This document shows positions 33,480 to 40,784 of a DNA stretch of 64,000 bases, piece by piece. Origin of the DNA: Nocardia bovistercoris. Lineage in GTDB: Bacteria > Actinomycetota > Actinomycetes > Mycobacteriales > Mycobacteriaceae. The translations under genes and the position numbers were made by a program. Location of the stretch: positions 1-64,000 of the forward strand of contig NZ_JADMLG010000001.1 of assembly GCF_015674855.1 (NCBI RefSeq). Reading direction: 5' to 3'. Each line of letters begins with the position of its first letter. The stretch's first letter is position 1. The notes under the pieces were generated by a model. It made no database searches, was not told where the DNA came from, and saw nothing but the letters and a program-made list of their open reading frames with translations.

Positions 33480-33989
33480 TCAGTCGACTGGAACGGCCGC
33501 ATGGACACGGTCAAGCGACCGTCGCAGCATGCGCACCCAAGGTGACCACCGGGCAGGTTCGGCCGGCGGGTGCCCCACCGCTGTCGCCGCACGATCGAGC
33601 AGTTCCTCGATCACCGCGTCGTGCAACCAGCGGATGGCGAAGGTCCACAATAGCCAGCCGCGCGGCTCGCGGGCCCGCGCGACGACGAGATGTCTTATCA
33701 CGCAACCGTACTCGCCACGATCAATGATCTCGAAGGTATGAGCGCCCGCGAACGGCATGCTCGGCGCGAAGGTGAATTCCACTGTGCGTCCGGGTTCATA
33801 GGCCGTGCAGGCGTAACGGATGGTGCCATGGCCGCCGTCAGCACCGACCTGCAATGGCCGGTCCAATGCCAGGGCCGGCCATTGGTCGGCGGGCCACAGC
33901 GGATTGCCGGGCTCGGCCACGGTGTCGAGCAGCGCGCCGGCCTGCTGCGCGGACACCGGCAGTTCTCGCTGGTGGATATTCCAGATCAT
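33480..33989 (-). CDS. SRPBCC-family protein
   Basis: A 169-residue START/SRPBCC-fold protein: MIWNIHQRELPVSAQQAGAL at the start, then RYACTAYEPGRTVEFTFAPS and HTFEIIDRGEYGCVIRHLVV. This fold makes a hydrophobic ligand pocket. The start at 33989 matches the usual beginning; an ATG at 34007 would fall within an operator. It is divergent from a TetR gene with two palindromes between, so it is probably the regulator's main target. Ligand unknown. Confidence 0.75.
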   Translation of the reverse strand: MIWNIHQRELPVSAQQAGALLDTVAEPGNPLWPADQWPALALDRPLQVGADGGHGTIRYACTAYEPGRTVEFTFAPSMPFAGAHTFEIIDRGEYGCVIRHLVVARAREPRGWLLWTFAIRWLHDAVIEELLDRAATAVGHPPAEPARWSPWVRMLRRSLDRVHAAVPVD

Positions 33990-34003
33990 CGACTCGCCCA
34001 CTT

Positions 34004-34021
34004 CCATACGGTGCCGTATGG
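34004..34021. promoter_or_regulatory. TetR operator, site 1
   Basis: CCATACGGTGCCGTATGG, a palindrome with perfect 8-bp arms, in the region between the SRPBCC and TetR genes. Confidence 0.75.
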
Positions 34022-34028
34022 TTTCGCT

Positions 34029-34046
34029 CCATACGGTACCGTACGG
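34029..34046. promoter_or_regulatory. TetR operator, site 2
   Basis: CCATACGGTACCGTACGG, a near-perfect palindrome 25 bp from site 1, ending 4 bases before the TetR start codon. It is suited to autorepression. Confidence 0.75.
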
Positions 34047-34050
34047 CGCC

Positions 34051-34620
34051 ATGGCGGAGAAGAGGCGACGGCTCAGCCGCGACGATTGGATCGCGGCCGC
34101 GCTGACGGCACTGGCCGAAGGTGGAGTGGGTGCGGTCGCCATCGAACCGCTTGCCGCGCGACTGGGTGCGACGAAAGGCAGCGCCTACTGGCATTTCGCG
34201 AACCGGGACGAGTTGCTGCGGGCAGCCCTGCAGCGCTGGGAGCACGACGAGACCGATGCCGTGATCGCCCTGGTATCGACCGAACCGGACCCGGCTGTCG
34301 GCCTTCGGACCCTCTTGGGCGCTGCGCTGTCGCATCCGCAGGAGAACCTCACGATCCTGCTGGCCGGTGCCATGGACCCGCTGGTCGAACCCGTCCTGAC
34401 CCGAGTCACCAACCGCCGCATCGACTATCTGACGGAGCTGTTCGTCCGGCTCGGCTTCGATGGCGAGGCAGCCCGGCACCACGCAGTGCTGGCGTACTCG
34501 GCGTACCTAGGTACCGGACAGCTCTGGCGGACAGCGCGCGGCGCGTTGCCCGCAAACGCCGACGCCTGGGATTCCTACCTGGACGAGATATGGCGGGTAT
34601 TGACCGAGGCTGGATCCTGA
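34051..34620 (+). CDS. TetR-family transcriptional regulator
   Basis: A 189-residue repressor-type protein. The N-terminal helix-turn-helix (GVGAVAIEPLAARLGATKGS AYWHF, residues about 25-48) is typical of TetR; the rest is the ligand-binding helical domain. ATG 34051 follows directly after two palindromes (34004-34046) that are probably its operators and control both itself and the divergent SRPBCC gene. Confidence 0.88.
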   Translation: MAEKRRRLSRDDWIAAALTALAEGGVGAVAIEPLAARLGATKGSAYWHFANRDELLRAALQRWEHDETDAVIALVSTEPDPAVGLRTLLGAALSHPQENLTILLAGAMDPLVEPVLTRVTNRRIDYLTELFVRLGFDGEAARHHAVLAYSAYLGTGQLWRTARGALPANADAWDSYLDEIWRVLTEAGS

Positions 34621-34641
34621 GCTGCGGCCGGGCGACGCGCT

Positions 34642-34657
34642 GCAATGCCGCGAACCG
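34642..34657 (+). repeat. Dispersed motif copy 4
   Basis: GCAATGCCGCGAACCG, 21 bases after the TetR stop codon. Confidence 0.55.
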
Positions 34658-34778
34658 ATCGGTTTGGAAATGTGAAGATCGTTGGGCAACTCAGGATCTC
34701 GCGCCATGGCCGCACCTGCCGATGAGCGTGCGTAGTGCCGGCGAGTCCGCCGTCCAACTCGTTGCCGTCGAAGCGACC

Positions 34779-35912
34779 TCACCGCAGCCAGGGTTCCCCA
34801 CGGATCGGCTGGTCGTTGCGGACTCGCTGTTCGTTGTCGCGGAACCGGGGCTCGTAGTGTGCGAAGAAGACCTTGCCGATGAGATCGCGGCGGCTGCGGA
34901 CGCCGGTCTTGTCGAAGATACTTTTGAGGTGTTGCTGGACGGTGTAAGCGGAGAGCACCAGGTCGGCGGCGATCTGGGAGGTCGACGCGCCCTGCAGGAC
35001 CAGCCGGGTGACGTCCTTCTCGCGTTCGGTCAAACCGTAGGCGGACATGAGCAGCGGGTACAAGCGGCCCGGGTCGGCGGGCTCGATGATGATGGCGATG
35101 CGTCGGTCACCGGTCGAGTTCAGGCAGGCGCCGTGCAGGACGACCCAGGTACCGGTTCGTGAAAGCACCCGGACCACGGTGACGTCGCCGCTGTGCGAAT
35201 GCTCGGCTGCGCGCAGCGTCCGGCCGGCCAGCGTGAGGACCGCGGACGGCAGCCGACCGATCTCCCAATCGCCATCGGGCAGTTCCGAAAGCCATTGCGC
35301 GACACCGGGTGTGGTGGATTCGACGGCGCAGTTGTGATCGAGAACGAGCAGCCCCGGCGAATCGGCGAAGTCGGGTTCTCGCGCCTGACCAAGCAGCAGC
35401 GCCGCGCGGGCGCCTTCGGCGAGCAAGGGCGCTACCGTTCGCACGAAGTGTTTCTCGCCATCGGAGAACATCGGCGCCTTGGGCTCGCGGTAGAGAGCGA
35501 GCGCGCCCCAGACCTCGCCAGAACGGGTTCGCAGGCGAGTGACGAGTTCTTGGTCGCCCCCCATGGTCATGTTTCGATGCCACCGGGGGCTGCTCGACGG
35601 GTTACCGCCGGTCATCTCGTGGAGGGTGGAGATGCCGGACTGCGAGCGGGCCACGTCCGCGAGTTGGTTGACGTCGTCGGAGTAATACTCGCTGACCAGC
35701 CACTCACTGGGGAACTCATCGAGTCCGCGGTGGAAGTGGCTGGTCATCAGCAGTGAGGCCGGGTCCAGGGTGTAGAAGCACGGAGTCCAATAGTGGGGGA
35801 CGGCGCGTGCGAGGACCTCGGTCGACTCATTCCAGAGGGTCACCAGATCGCGTGGTTCGCCACACAGCCGGGTGATCTTCTCCGCCGCTCGCTGAAAAGT
35901 GTCCGCGCTCAT
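34779..35912 (-). CDS. LuxR-family transcriptional regulator
   Basis: A 377-residue regulator. The C-terminal LuxR helix-turn-helix is clear (GLTEREKDVTRLVLQGAS TSQIAADL VLSAYTVQQHLKS, about 290-340). The N-terminal 280 residues lack a receiver domain and may form a GAF/PAS-like sensor (SGEVWGALALYREP resembles a GAF strand pattern). The ATG is at 35912. It faces the Ddn-like gene across 103 bases containing a strong inverted repeat, and likely controls that pair and itself. Confidence 0.82.
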   Translation of the reverse strand: MSADTFQRAAEKITRLCGEPRDLVTLWNESTEVLARAVPHYWTPCFYTLDPASLLMTSHFHRGLDEFPSEWLVSEYYSDDVNQLADVARSQSGISTLHEMTGGNPSSSPRWHRNMTMGGDQELVTRLRTRSGEVWGALALYREPKAPMFSDGEKHFVRTVAPLLAEGARAALLLGQAREPDFADSPGLLVLDHNCAVESTTPGVAQWLSELPDGDWEIGRLPSAVLTLAGRTLRAAEHSHSGDVTVVRVLSRTGTWVVLHGACLNSTGDRRIAIIIEPADPGRLYPLLMSAYGLTEREKDVTRLVLQGASTSQIAADLVLSAYTVQQHLKSIFDKTGVRSRRDLIGKVFFAHYEPRFRDNEQRVRNDQPIRGEPWLR

Positions 35913-35933
35913 CCCTCAACGGTACGACCAGCA

Positions 35934-35949
35934 ACAATGCCGCGGAATG
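35934..35949 (+). repeat. Dispersed motif copy 5 (weaker)
   Basis: ACAATGCCGCGGAATG keeps only the AATGCCGCG core and overlaps the LuxR-side inverted repeat, so it may be coincidental. Confidence 0.3.
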
Positions 35950-35967
35950 CCAAATTTGTGGTATTCC
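35944..35967. promoter_or_regulatory. 24-bp inverted repeat, candidate LuxR-regulator operator
   Basis: Arms GGAATGCCA (35944-35952) and TGGTATTCC (35959-35967) match at 8 of 9 positions around a 6-base centre, between the divergent LuxR and Ddn-like genes. Confidence 0.6.
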
Positions 35968-36015
35968 GGCGCGGCGGGCCCGTCTTTAGCGTCATCGGTA
36001 ACGAAGGAGTCCGCG

Positions 36016-36486
36016 ATGACAACAACGACGACGAATGTTCGGTTGGCCCCGCCACCCCCAGCCCTGATGCGAATGATCAATCCACTCGTCCGACGTGTCC
36101 TGTCGAATCCTCGGCTGGGCCGGCGTATCACCCTGCAGGCGCTGCTGGAGTTCACTGGCAGGCGCAGTGGCAAGACGATCCGAGTGCCGGTGTGCCTGCA
36201 CACCATCGACGGTGTGCCGACGGTATTCACCGAACGGCCGTGGCGGCTGAACTTCGCCGACGCCGCGCCGGTCGTCATCACCCAGCAAGGACGAACTCGC
36301 CGCGGCCGGGCGGTTCTGCTGCGGTCCACACCGCAGGAGTTGGGAACGGCGATGCGAATAGCGCTGGACAACGGTGCGACGCCGTTCGAGCTAGGGCTGA
36401 AAACCAGCCGTGGCCACAAGCCGACCGCCGACGAGCTGTCCACCATCGCCCGCGCCATGATCCGCCTGGACTTCAACGAGGGATGA
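36016..36486 (+). CDS. Ddn-like deazaflavin (F420)-dependent nitroreductase family protein
   Basis: A 156-residue split-barrel protein. The block LEFTGRRSGKTIRVPVCLH and VPTVFTERPWRLNFADAAPV match the Ddn/F420H2-dependent reductase family, which reduces quinones or nitro compounds. The start is ATG 36016 with GAAGGAG 7 bases upstream. It is followed after 6 bases by a metallo-beta-lactamase-fold gene, so the two form an operon opposite the LuxR regulator. Confidence 0.78.
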   Translation: MTTTTTNVRLAPPPPALMRMINPLVRRVLSNPRLGRRITLQALLEFTGRRSGKTIRVPVCLHTIDGVPTVFTERPWRLNFADAAPVVITQQGRTRRGRAVLLRSTPQELGTAMRIALDNGATPFELGLKTSRGHKPTADELSTIARAMIRLDFNEG

Positions 36487-36492
36487 AATACC

Positions 36493-37305
36493 ATGGAAAT
36501 CAACCACATCGGACGTGAGATCAGCGTCCTGGCCGACTTCCAGGAAGTTCCTGGCATCGGATTCATCCCCGTCAACGCGTTCGTCCTGCACGCGGCCGAG
36601 CCCGTGGTGATCGATACCGGCCTCAGCCTGCCCGAACGCGGCTTCATGGACGCGCTCGGCTCGGTGCTCGACCCGCGCGACGTCGAGTGGATCTGGATAA
36701 CGCACCCGGACCGCGACCACACCGGCGCACTGCGCGAGCTACTCGATGCCGCTCCCCGCGCCCGCCTGATCACCACGTTCCTGGGGATGGGCATCATGTC
36801 GATGGAAGCTCCGTTGCCGATGAACCGTGTCTATCTCCTCAATCCGGGGCAGTCGCTCGACGTCGGCGACCGGCGGTTGACCGCCTTCCGGCCACCGCTG
36901 TTCGACAACCCGTCGACTACCGGCTGCTACGACGAGCACACCGGTGCTTGCTTCAGCTCTGATTGTTTCGGCGCTCCCATGCCCTCCGCGGAGCTGGCCG
37001 GCTGTCCCGACGTCGGATATGTCGACAAATGCGAACTGCGTGACCGGCAGTTGCTGTGGGCCACCGTGGACAGTCCTTGGATACACACCGTCGACTACGC
37101 CAAATACCTTGAAACCTTCGACGTACTGCGGTCTTTCGACCCGGCTCTGGTCCTCGGCACCCACCTGCCACCCGCGATCGGTCGCATGCCCGAGTTTCTG
37201 GATATGCTCGCTGCGGCTCCCGGCGCAGTCCCCTTCACCGGCCCCGACCAGGCAGCCGTCGAACTGCTGCTCGCCACTTTCGAAGCCGCACCCCCGACGG
37301 ACTGA
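36493..37305 (+). CDS. Metallo-beta-lactamase-fold hydrolase
   Basis: A 270-residue MBL-fold protein. The metal-binding signature is THPDRDHTGAL near residue 75 (H-x-D-x-D-H), with AEPVVIDTGLSLPERG before it, CFSSDCFGAP for a later metal ligand and LVLGTHLPPAIGR. The layout is closest to the diiron MBL domains of flavodiiron proteins, without the flavodoxin part. It is co-transcribed with the Ddn-like gene, suggesting a redox or detoxification pair; substrate unknown. Confidence 0.8.
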   Translation: MEINHIGREISVLADFQEVPGIGFIPVNAFVLHAAEPVVIDTGLSLPERGFMDALGSVLDPRDVEWIWITHPDRDHTGALRELLDAAPRARLITTFLGMGIMSMEAPLPMNRVYLLNPGQSLDVGDRRLTAFRPPLFDNPSTTGCYDEHTGACFSSDCFGAPMPSAELAGCPDVGYVDKCELRDRQLLWATVDSPWIHTVDYAKYLETFDVLRSFDPALVLGTHLPPAIGRMPEFLDMLAAAPGAVPFTGPDQAAVELLLATFEAAPPTD

Positions 37306-37705
37306 ATGCCACCATCCGAACGTCCGGAAATGCCGCTGATCGCTCGGCTGCTCGAGTACCTGAGAGTGCGAAGTCGGCGCGCTCGCCGGGTGAAATGTCG
37401 GTTGCACACTCCACAAGTGCCCGTGTGTGGAATGGGCGATCGTCGGGGCTGCGCGGCGGACGGCGGTCATTGCGGGGATGGGCGCGCTTTGGATACGGTG
37501 TTACCGTGATTCTTTCGACTGGGAAGGGCGTCGTGCGCCTCAGCCGGTGATCCCCGGTAGGGGGCCTAGCACGCGCCGTCGTGCGGGTGTCGGTTCGATC
37601 ATCGGCGATCGGAAGCGTGTGCAGCGCCGGTGTTCGCCGGCCATCAGTGAGATCGGCTTCGACTATCGGCCAGGACCGCCCGGGCGTGCCGACGTCCGCC
37701 AGATC
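37306..37705. other. Intergenic stretch, no gene recognised
   Basis: These 400 bases hold only short overlapping frames without domain content. The frame of the next gene is open back to 37427, but the upstream residues look like chance translation. Confidence 0.35.
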
Positions 37706-38089
37706 ATGCCCCGCATAGATACCATCTCTCTGAACGATCTCATCGACACCTTCGAGATCAGCGCCGACATGCAGCCTGCGGGTGATGCGTACGGCGGCCT
37801 CGTACCCCGGTTCGTCCGGTTCGAGTCAGCGGTGGACCATTTTCACGGGTTCTCCTCCCTCGCTATGGGACAGAAGATCCCGGTACTTGCGTGCAGTTGC
37901 GGGGAGCTGGGCTGCTGGCCGCTGCTGACCCGCATAAGCCTGACTGGCGACCTTGTCGTGTGGGACTACTTCGAACAGCCCTACCGGACCGCTCGTGACT
38001 ACACCGCATTCGGTCCCTTCCTGTTCGACCGCGATCAGTACGACAAGGCTGTCCGGGTGCTCGGCGCCGCAATCGCCGCTCACGAATGA
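37706..38089 (+). CDS. Hypothetical protein with CSCGELGCW motif
   Basis: A 127-residue protein of unknown function. It contains LACSCGELGCWPLLTRISL in the middle, whose three cysteines could bind a metal, and DYFEQPYRTARDYTAFGPFLFDRDQY near the C-terminus. No signal peptide or membrane segment. The start at 37706 is the best ATG, but the open frame goes back to 37427, so an earlier start is possible. Confidence 0.55.
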   Translation: MPRIDTISLNDLIDTFEISADMQPAGDAYGGLVPRFVRFESAVDHFHGFSSLAMGQKIPVLACSCGELGCWPLLTRISLTGDLVVWDYFEQPYRTARDYTAFGPFLFDRDQYDKAVRVLGAAIAAHE

Positions 38090-38155
38090 CCCACGGCCGA
38101 GTCGCATCCGACTGTTGCGCAAGCGCATCACCGAGTCAGGTCTCGAGAACATGCG

Positions 38156-38171
38156 GTAATGCCGCTGCGAG
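38156..38171 (+). repeat. Dispersed motif copy 6
   Basis: GTAATGCCGCTGCGAG; the left half matches the consensus and the right half diverges. Confidence 0.4.
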
Positions 38172-38224
38172 CGATCGAGAGCGTCGATCGCGATCGAACG
38201 AGCTAGGACTGGTTGGATCTGCTG

Positions 38225-38524
38225 CTATCCGAAGACTTCAGCGTGCCACCAGCGGGCCTGGTCGCTGAACCATGGGCCGACGCGGTCGGCGGTGAGGGGG
38301 TGGAGTTCGCGGAGGTCGATGTGGTAGCGGCGGTAGAGGGCGACGAGTTCGCGGAGGGCGTCGTGGTCGGCGCGGGCGGGGTCGATGGTGAGGTAGAGCG
38401 TGCGGAGTTCGCCCCGGTAGGAGGTGACGCAGTCGATCTTGTCGAGCCACCCGAAGAAGATCGCCTCGTCCTGTGGTGAGTAGTAGGTGACGTGTGGCGC
38501 TTCGAGAACGACACTGCTGGTCAT
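38225..38524 (-). CDS. Putative immunity protein of the toxin operon
   Basis: A 99-residue acidic protein (TSSVVLEAPHVTYYSPQDEA .. HAEVFG). No known domain recognised. Its ATG overlaps the toxin stop codon by 4 bases, so it is translated right after the toxin. A small acidic protein in this position is the usual layout for the cognate immunity protein; this is inference from context. Confidence 0.55.
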   Translation of the reverse strand: MTSSVVLEAPHVTYYSPQDEAIFFGWLDKIDCVTSYRGELRTLYLTIDPARADHDALRELVALYRRYHIDLRELHPLTADRVGPWFSDQARWWHAEVFG

Positions 38525-39771
38525 CGCGACTTACCTCCCGGGTACACGTTGGTATATCCACCGCTCTTTTCCTGGACGTCCCAGTGGGGGCCGCCGTGCG
38601 CAGTCGAGCCTTGACCGGTGGGCACCCAGACGTTGCCGTTGGCGTCCAGCCAGCCCGACCCCTTGCCGTTCGGGTTCGGCACCCATTTGTCGCCACCCTT
38701 GGGCGGGCTGAATCCTTCGATTTCGCTCGGACGTCCGGGCGCCTTCGGTCCATCGGGATCGTAGGCGTTGGCCGGTGACTTGTAGTTCGACTCGAACGTC
38801 GCGTCACCGGCGATGGACAGGATCGTCAGCCCGGTGATGGTAGCCAGCGTGGTCGCGGCCAGCGCCGCCGCGCTGAATTGAATCCCGGCCAATGTTGTGA
38901 AGAATGCTCCGAACGCACTCGCGATCGCGGTCGCGGCGGTTTCGAGAGCGGGACCCTCGACCGTCACTGCCCGCGGGTTGCGGATCAGCACGATCGTCAC
39001 CGCGATCACGACCGAGGCCGCTACCAAGATCGCCGCCACCTTGGCATTGATTTCGGATCGGGCTGTGGCGAGCGCGGCCTGGTGCGCAGCGGTGGCACCG
39101 GTGAGATCGACGGCGGCCAGCCTGATCTGGCCCGCGTTGGTCGAGAGTGTTCCGAGATGCTCGGTCAGGTTCCTGATATCGGGAGCGTTGAAGGAGGACA
39201 ATCCGTCGGCGACGGCCCGCAGCCGGGCCTCCGCACCGAAGACCGCGTTGTCCTCTGCGAAGCGTTTCCATGCCTTGGCGGCCTTGTCCAGTTTGTCTGT
39301 GTCGCCGTCGGGGATCTCGCCGCCCGCGACCTTGGCGACGACTTTGTCGTACAACTCCGGAAAGTCGGTCTGCAACCCTGGGCCGTTGTCGCGGGAGGAT
39401 GCGACTCCCACGACGATGTCCGCGCCGTACGGCACTTCGGACGGAATCCTGCGCGGGCACGACGGACCGTCCCCTTTGTTCGGATCACGATTGGCCGCAT
39501 AGTTGGCGCATTCCCAGTTGTAGCCGGAGGCGATGAGGATGTCGCCGAAATGGGTGAGCGCGTTGACGAAGTTGGTTGCCGCAGTGGTGAATGCGCCCGC
39601 GCGCTCGTCGTAGGCCCTCGACCATGCTTTGGCGGCCTGGTAACTGCCCGCCATCCCGCCGGTGTCGAACAGCGCGGTCTGCAACGGTTGGTAAGCGCCT
39701 TCGAACTCCTTCGACAGCTTGTAGCAGGCATCAGCCGCGGTGTAGTACGTCTGGGGTGTGATGCCGACCAT
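38521..39771 (-). CDS. Polymorphic toxin with type 37-like C-terminal domain
   Basis: A 416-residue protein. Residues 1-100 are helical and resemble ESX/WXG-type secretion domains. Two hydrophobic stretches follow (about 245-263 and 280-322). The C-terminal 55 residues (WVPNPNGKGSGWLDANGN, HGGPHWDVQ, GGYTNVYPGG) match what I remember of the polymorphic toxin type 37 domain, a predicted nuclease. Order WXG100, WXG100-like, toxin, immunity on one strand with overlapping ends points to an effector exported by a type VII system. The toxin frame itself is intact. Confidence 0.72.
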   Translation of the reverse strand: MVGITPQTYYTAADACYKLSKEFEGAYQPLQTALFDTGGMAGSYQAAKAWSRAYDERAGAFTTAATNFVNALTHFGDILIASGYNWECANYAANRDPNKGDGPSCPRRIPSEVPYGADIVVGVASSRDNGPGLQTDFPELYDKVVAKVAGGEIPDGDTDKLDKAAKAWKRFAEDNAVFGAEARLRAVADGLSSFNAPDIRNLTEHLGTLSTNAGQIRLAAVDLTGATAAHQAALATARSEINAKVAAILVAASVVIAVTIVLIRNPRAVTVEGPALETAATAIASAFGAFFTTLAGIQFSAAALAATTLATITGLTILSIAGDATFESNYKSPANAYDPDGPKAPGRPSEIEGFSPPKGGDKWVPNPNGKGSGWLDANGNVWVPTGQGSTAHGGPHWDVQEKSGGYTNVYPGGKSR

Positions 39772-39772
39772 C

Positions 39773-40077
39773 TCACCCCCTCGTCATCCGGTCGTTGACA
39801 CCCATCGCGTGTGCATAGGAATCGTGGGCCGTCTGTGCGGCTGTCTGCATTCGGGCGAGTCCGTCGAGCAGTTCCCGTGCGGCGATCAACCAGTCCCGTT
39901 GCTCCGCGGCGTACGCTGTCGCAGCTTCGCCGGTCCATCGCCCGCTCTGCGCCAGGGCCTGCACTCGACCATCCAGTTGGTCGAGGTAGTCGGCGAAGAA
40001 TTCCTTGAAGCCACGGCCCGCGCGGTCACCTGGTCGATGTGCTCCAGGTCGAACTCGAATTCTGATTCATCGGACAT
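39773..40077 (-). pseudogene. WXG100-like protein 2, frameshifted
   Basis: From ATG 40077 the frame reads MSDESEFEFDLEHIDQVTAR. At about 40020 homology moves to the frame of GFKEFFADYLDQLDGRVQAL and GRWTGEAATAYAAEQRDW (WXG motif), ending at 39773 directly before the toxin ATG. The span is 305 bases, so one base seems to be missing. Corrected, it is about 101 residues, the normal size of a WXG100 protein. Confidence 0.7.
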
Positions 40078-40397
40078 GACGTCGGGGCAGATCCAGTGTG
40101 CTGATTCCGGTCGCGGTCGAATCGTCCTGATTCTGTAGCTCCGCCGCGGTGACACCGAGTTTCGCCGCCAGGTCGGTAAGCGCGTCCCAGGCTTTCAGCG
40201 CCCCGTCGTGCATCTCGTCCCAGCCGGTGCGATACGAGTCTGCCGCCGCGCCCTTCCAGGTGCCAAACAATGCCTGCACTTCTCGATCCAGCGTCGTCGA
40301 GCCCGACCGTAGCTGCTCGGCGACCTCATGGGCGAACAGTGCCGATCGCCCTCACTTCGTCAGGTATCACCGTCAATGGCGTGCTATCGGTAGCCAT
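40067..40397 (-). pseudogene. WXG100 protein 1, frameshifted
   Basis: ATG 40397 has a strong GGAGGAG upstream and reads MATDSTPLTVIPDEVRAIGT; the frame then meets a stop. At about 40345 the sequence continues in another frame as FAHEVAEQLRSGSTTLD and FGTWKGAAADSYRTGWDEM (WXG motif) to 40067. The span is 331 bases, so one base seems to be extra. Corrected, it is about 109 residues. Its end overlaps the start of the second WXG gene. Confidence 0.7.
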
Positions 40398-40784
40398 CTC
40401 GTCTCCTCCCCGTACACCGGACGTTCGGATCATACGTCCACGCTCATATGGGGTTCCGGACCATTCGCCCGATTTCACCGGATCTGCGCTGCACGAAATC
40501 CGGCCGACGAGGTCGCGTCCGCGGAGGCGGTGATCCCACCTACCCTCCAACATCCGGTTATGCCGCGAACCGTACCACTCGGAAGCAAAAGATACTGGAC
40601 GGTAGCTGATCTCGCTGCACCATCGCAGCTGCCGTTCGGCCCGAATAGACCGACATAGAACTGGGCTCGTCCGTTGCCCGTCCCCGGAAGCATCAGGGGC
40701 GGGCACGCCGAGGCGGACGGCTCCGACGGGCAGCGATCTACCCGCTACTACTCTGTTCCGGTGACCGAATCCGTCGAAGGGCCG
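40398..40784. other. Divergent intergenic region between toxin operon and Wadjet locus
   Basis: These 387 bases contain dispersed-motif copy 7 and must hold the promoters of both divergent operons; no gene seen. Confidence 0.45.
40557..40572 (+). repeat. Dispersed motif copy 7
   Basis: GTTATGCCGCGAACCG; together with the eight bases before it (AACATCCG) it matches the inverted copy at 53 kb at 22 of 24 positions. Confidence 0.6.

Noticed and set aside
33474..33485. GACTGATCAGTC palindrome at the SRPBCC stop codon
   Set aside because: Only 12 bp, no loop or T-tract; too weak to call a terminator or operator.
37795..37835. GGTTCGAGTC as a tRNA T-arm
   Set aside because: No matching acceptor, D or anticodon stems; it lies in a plausible coding frame.
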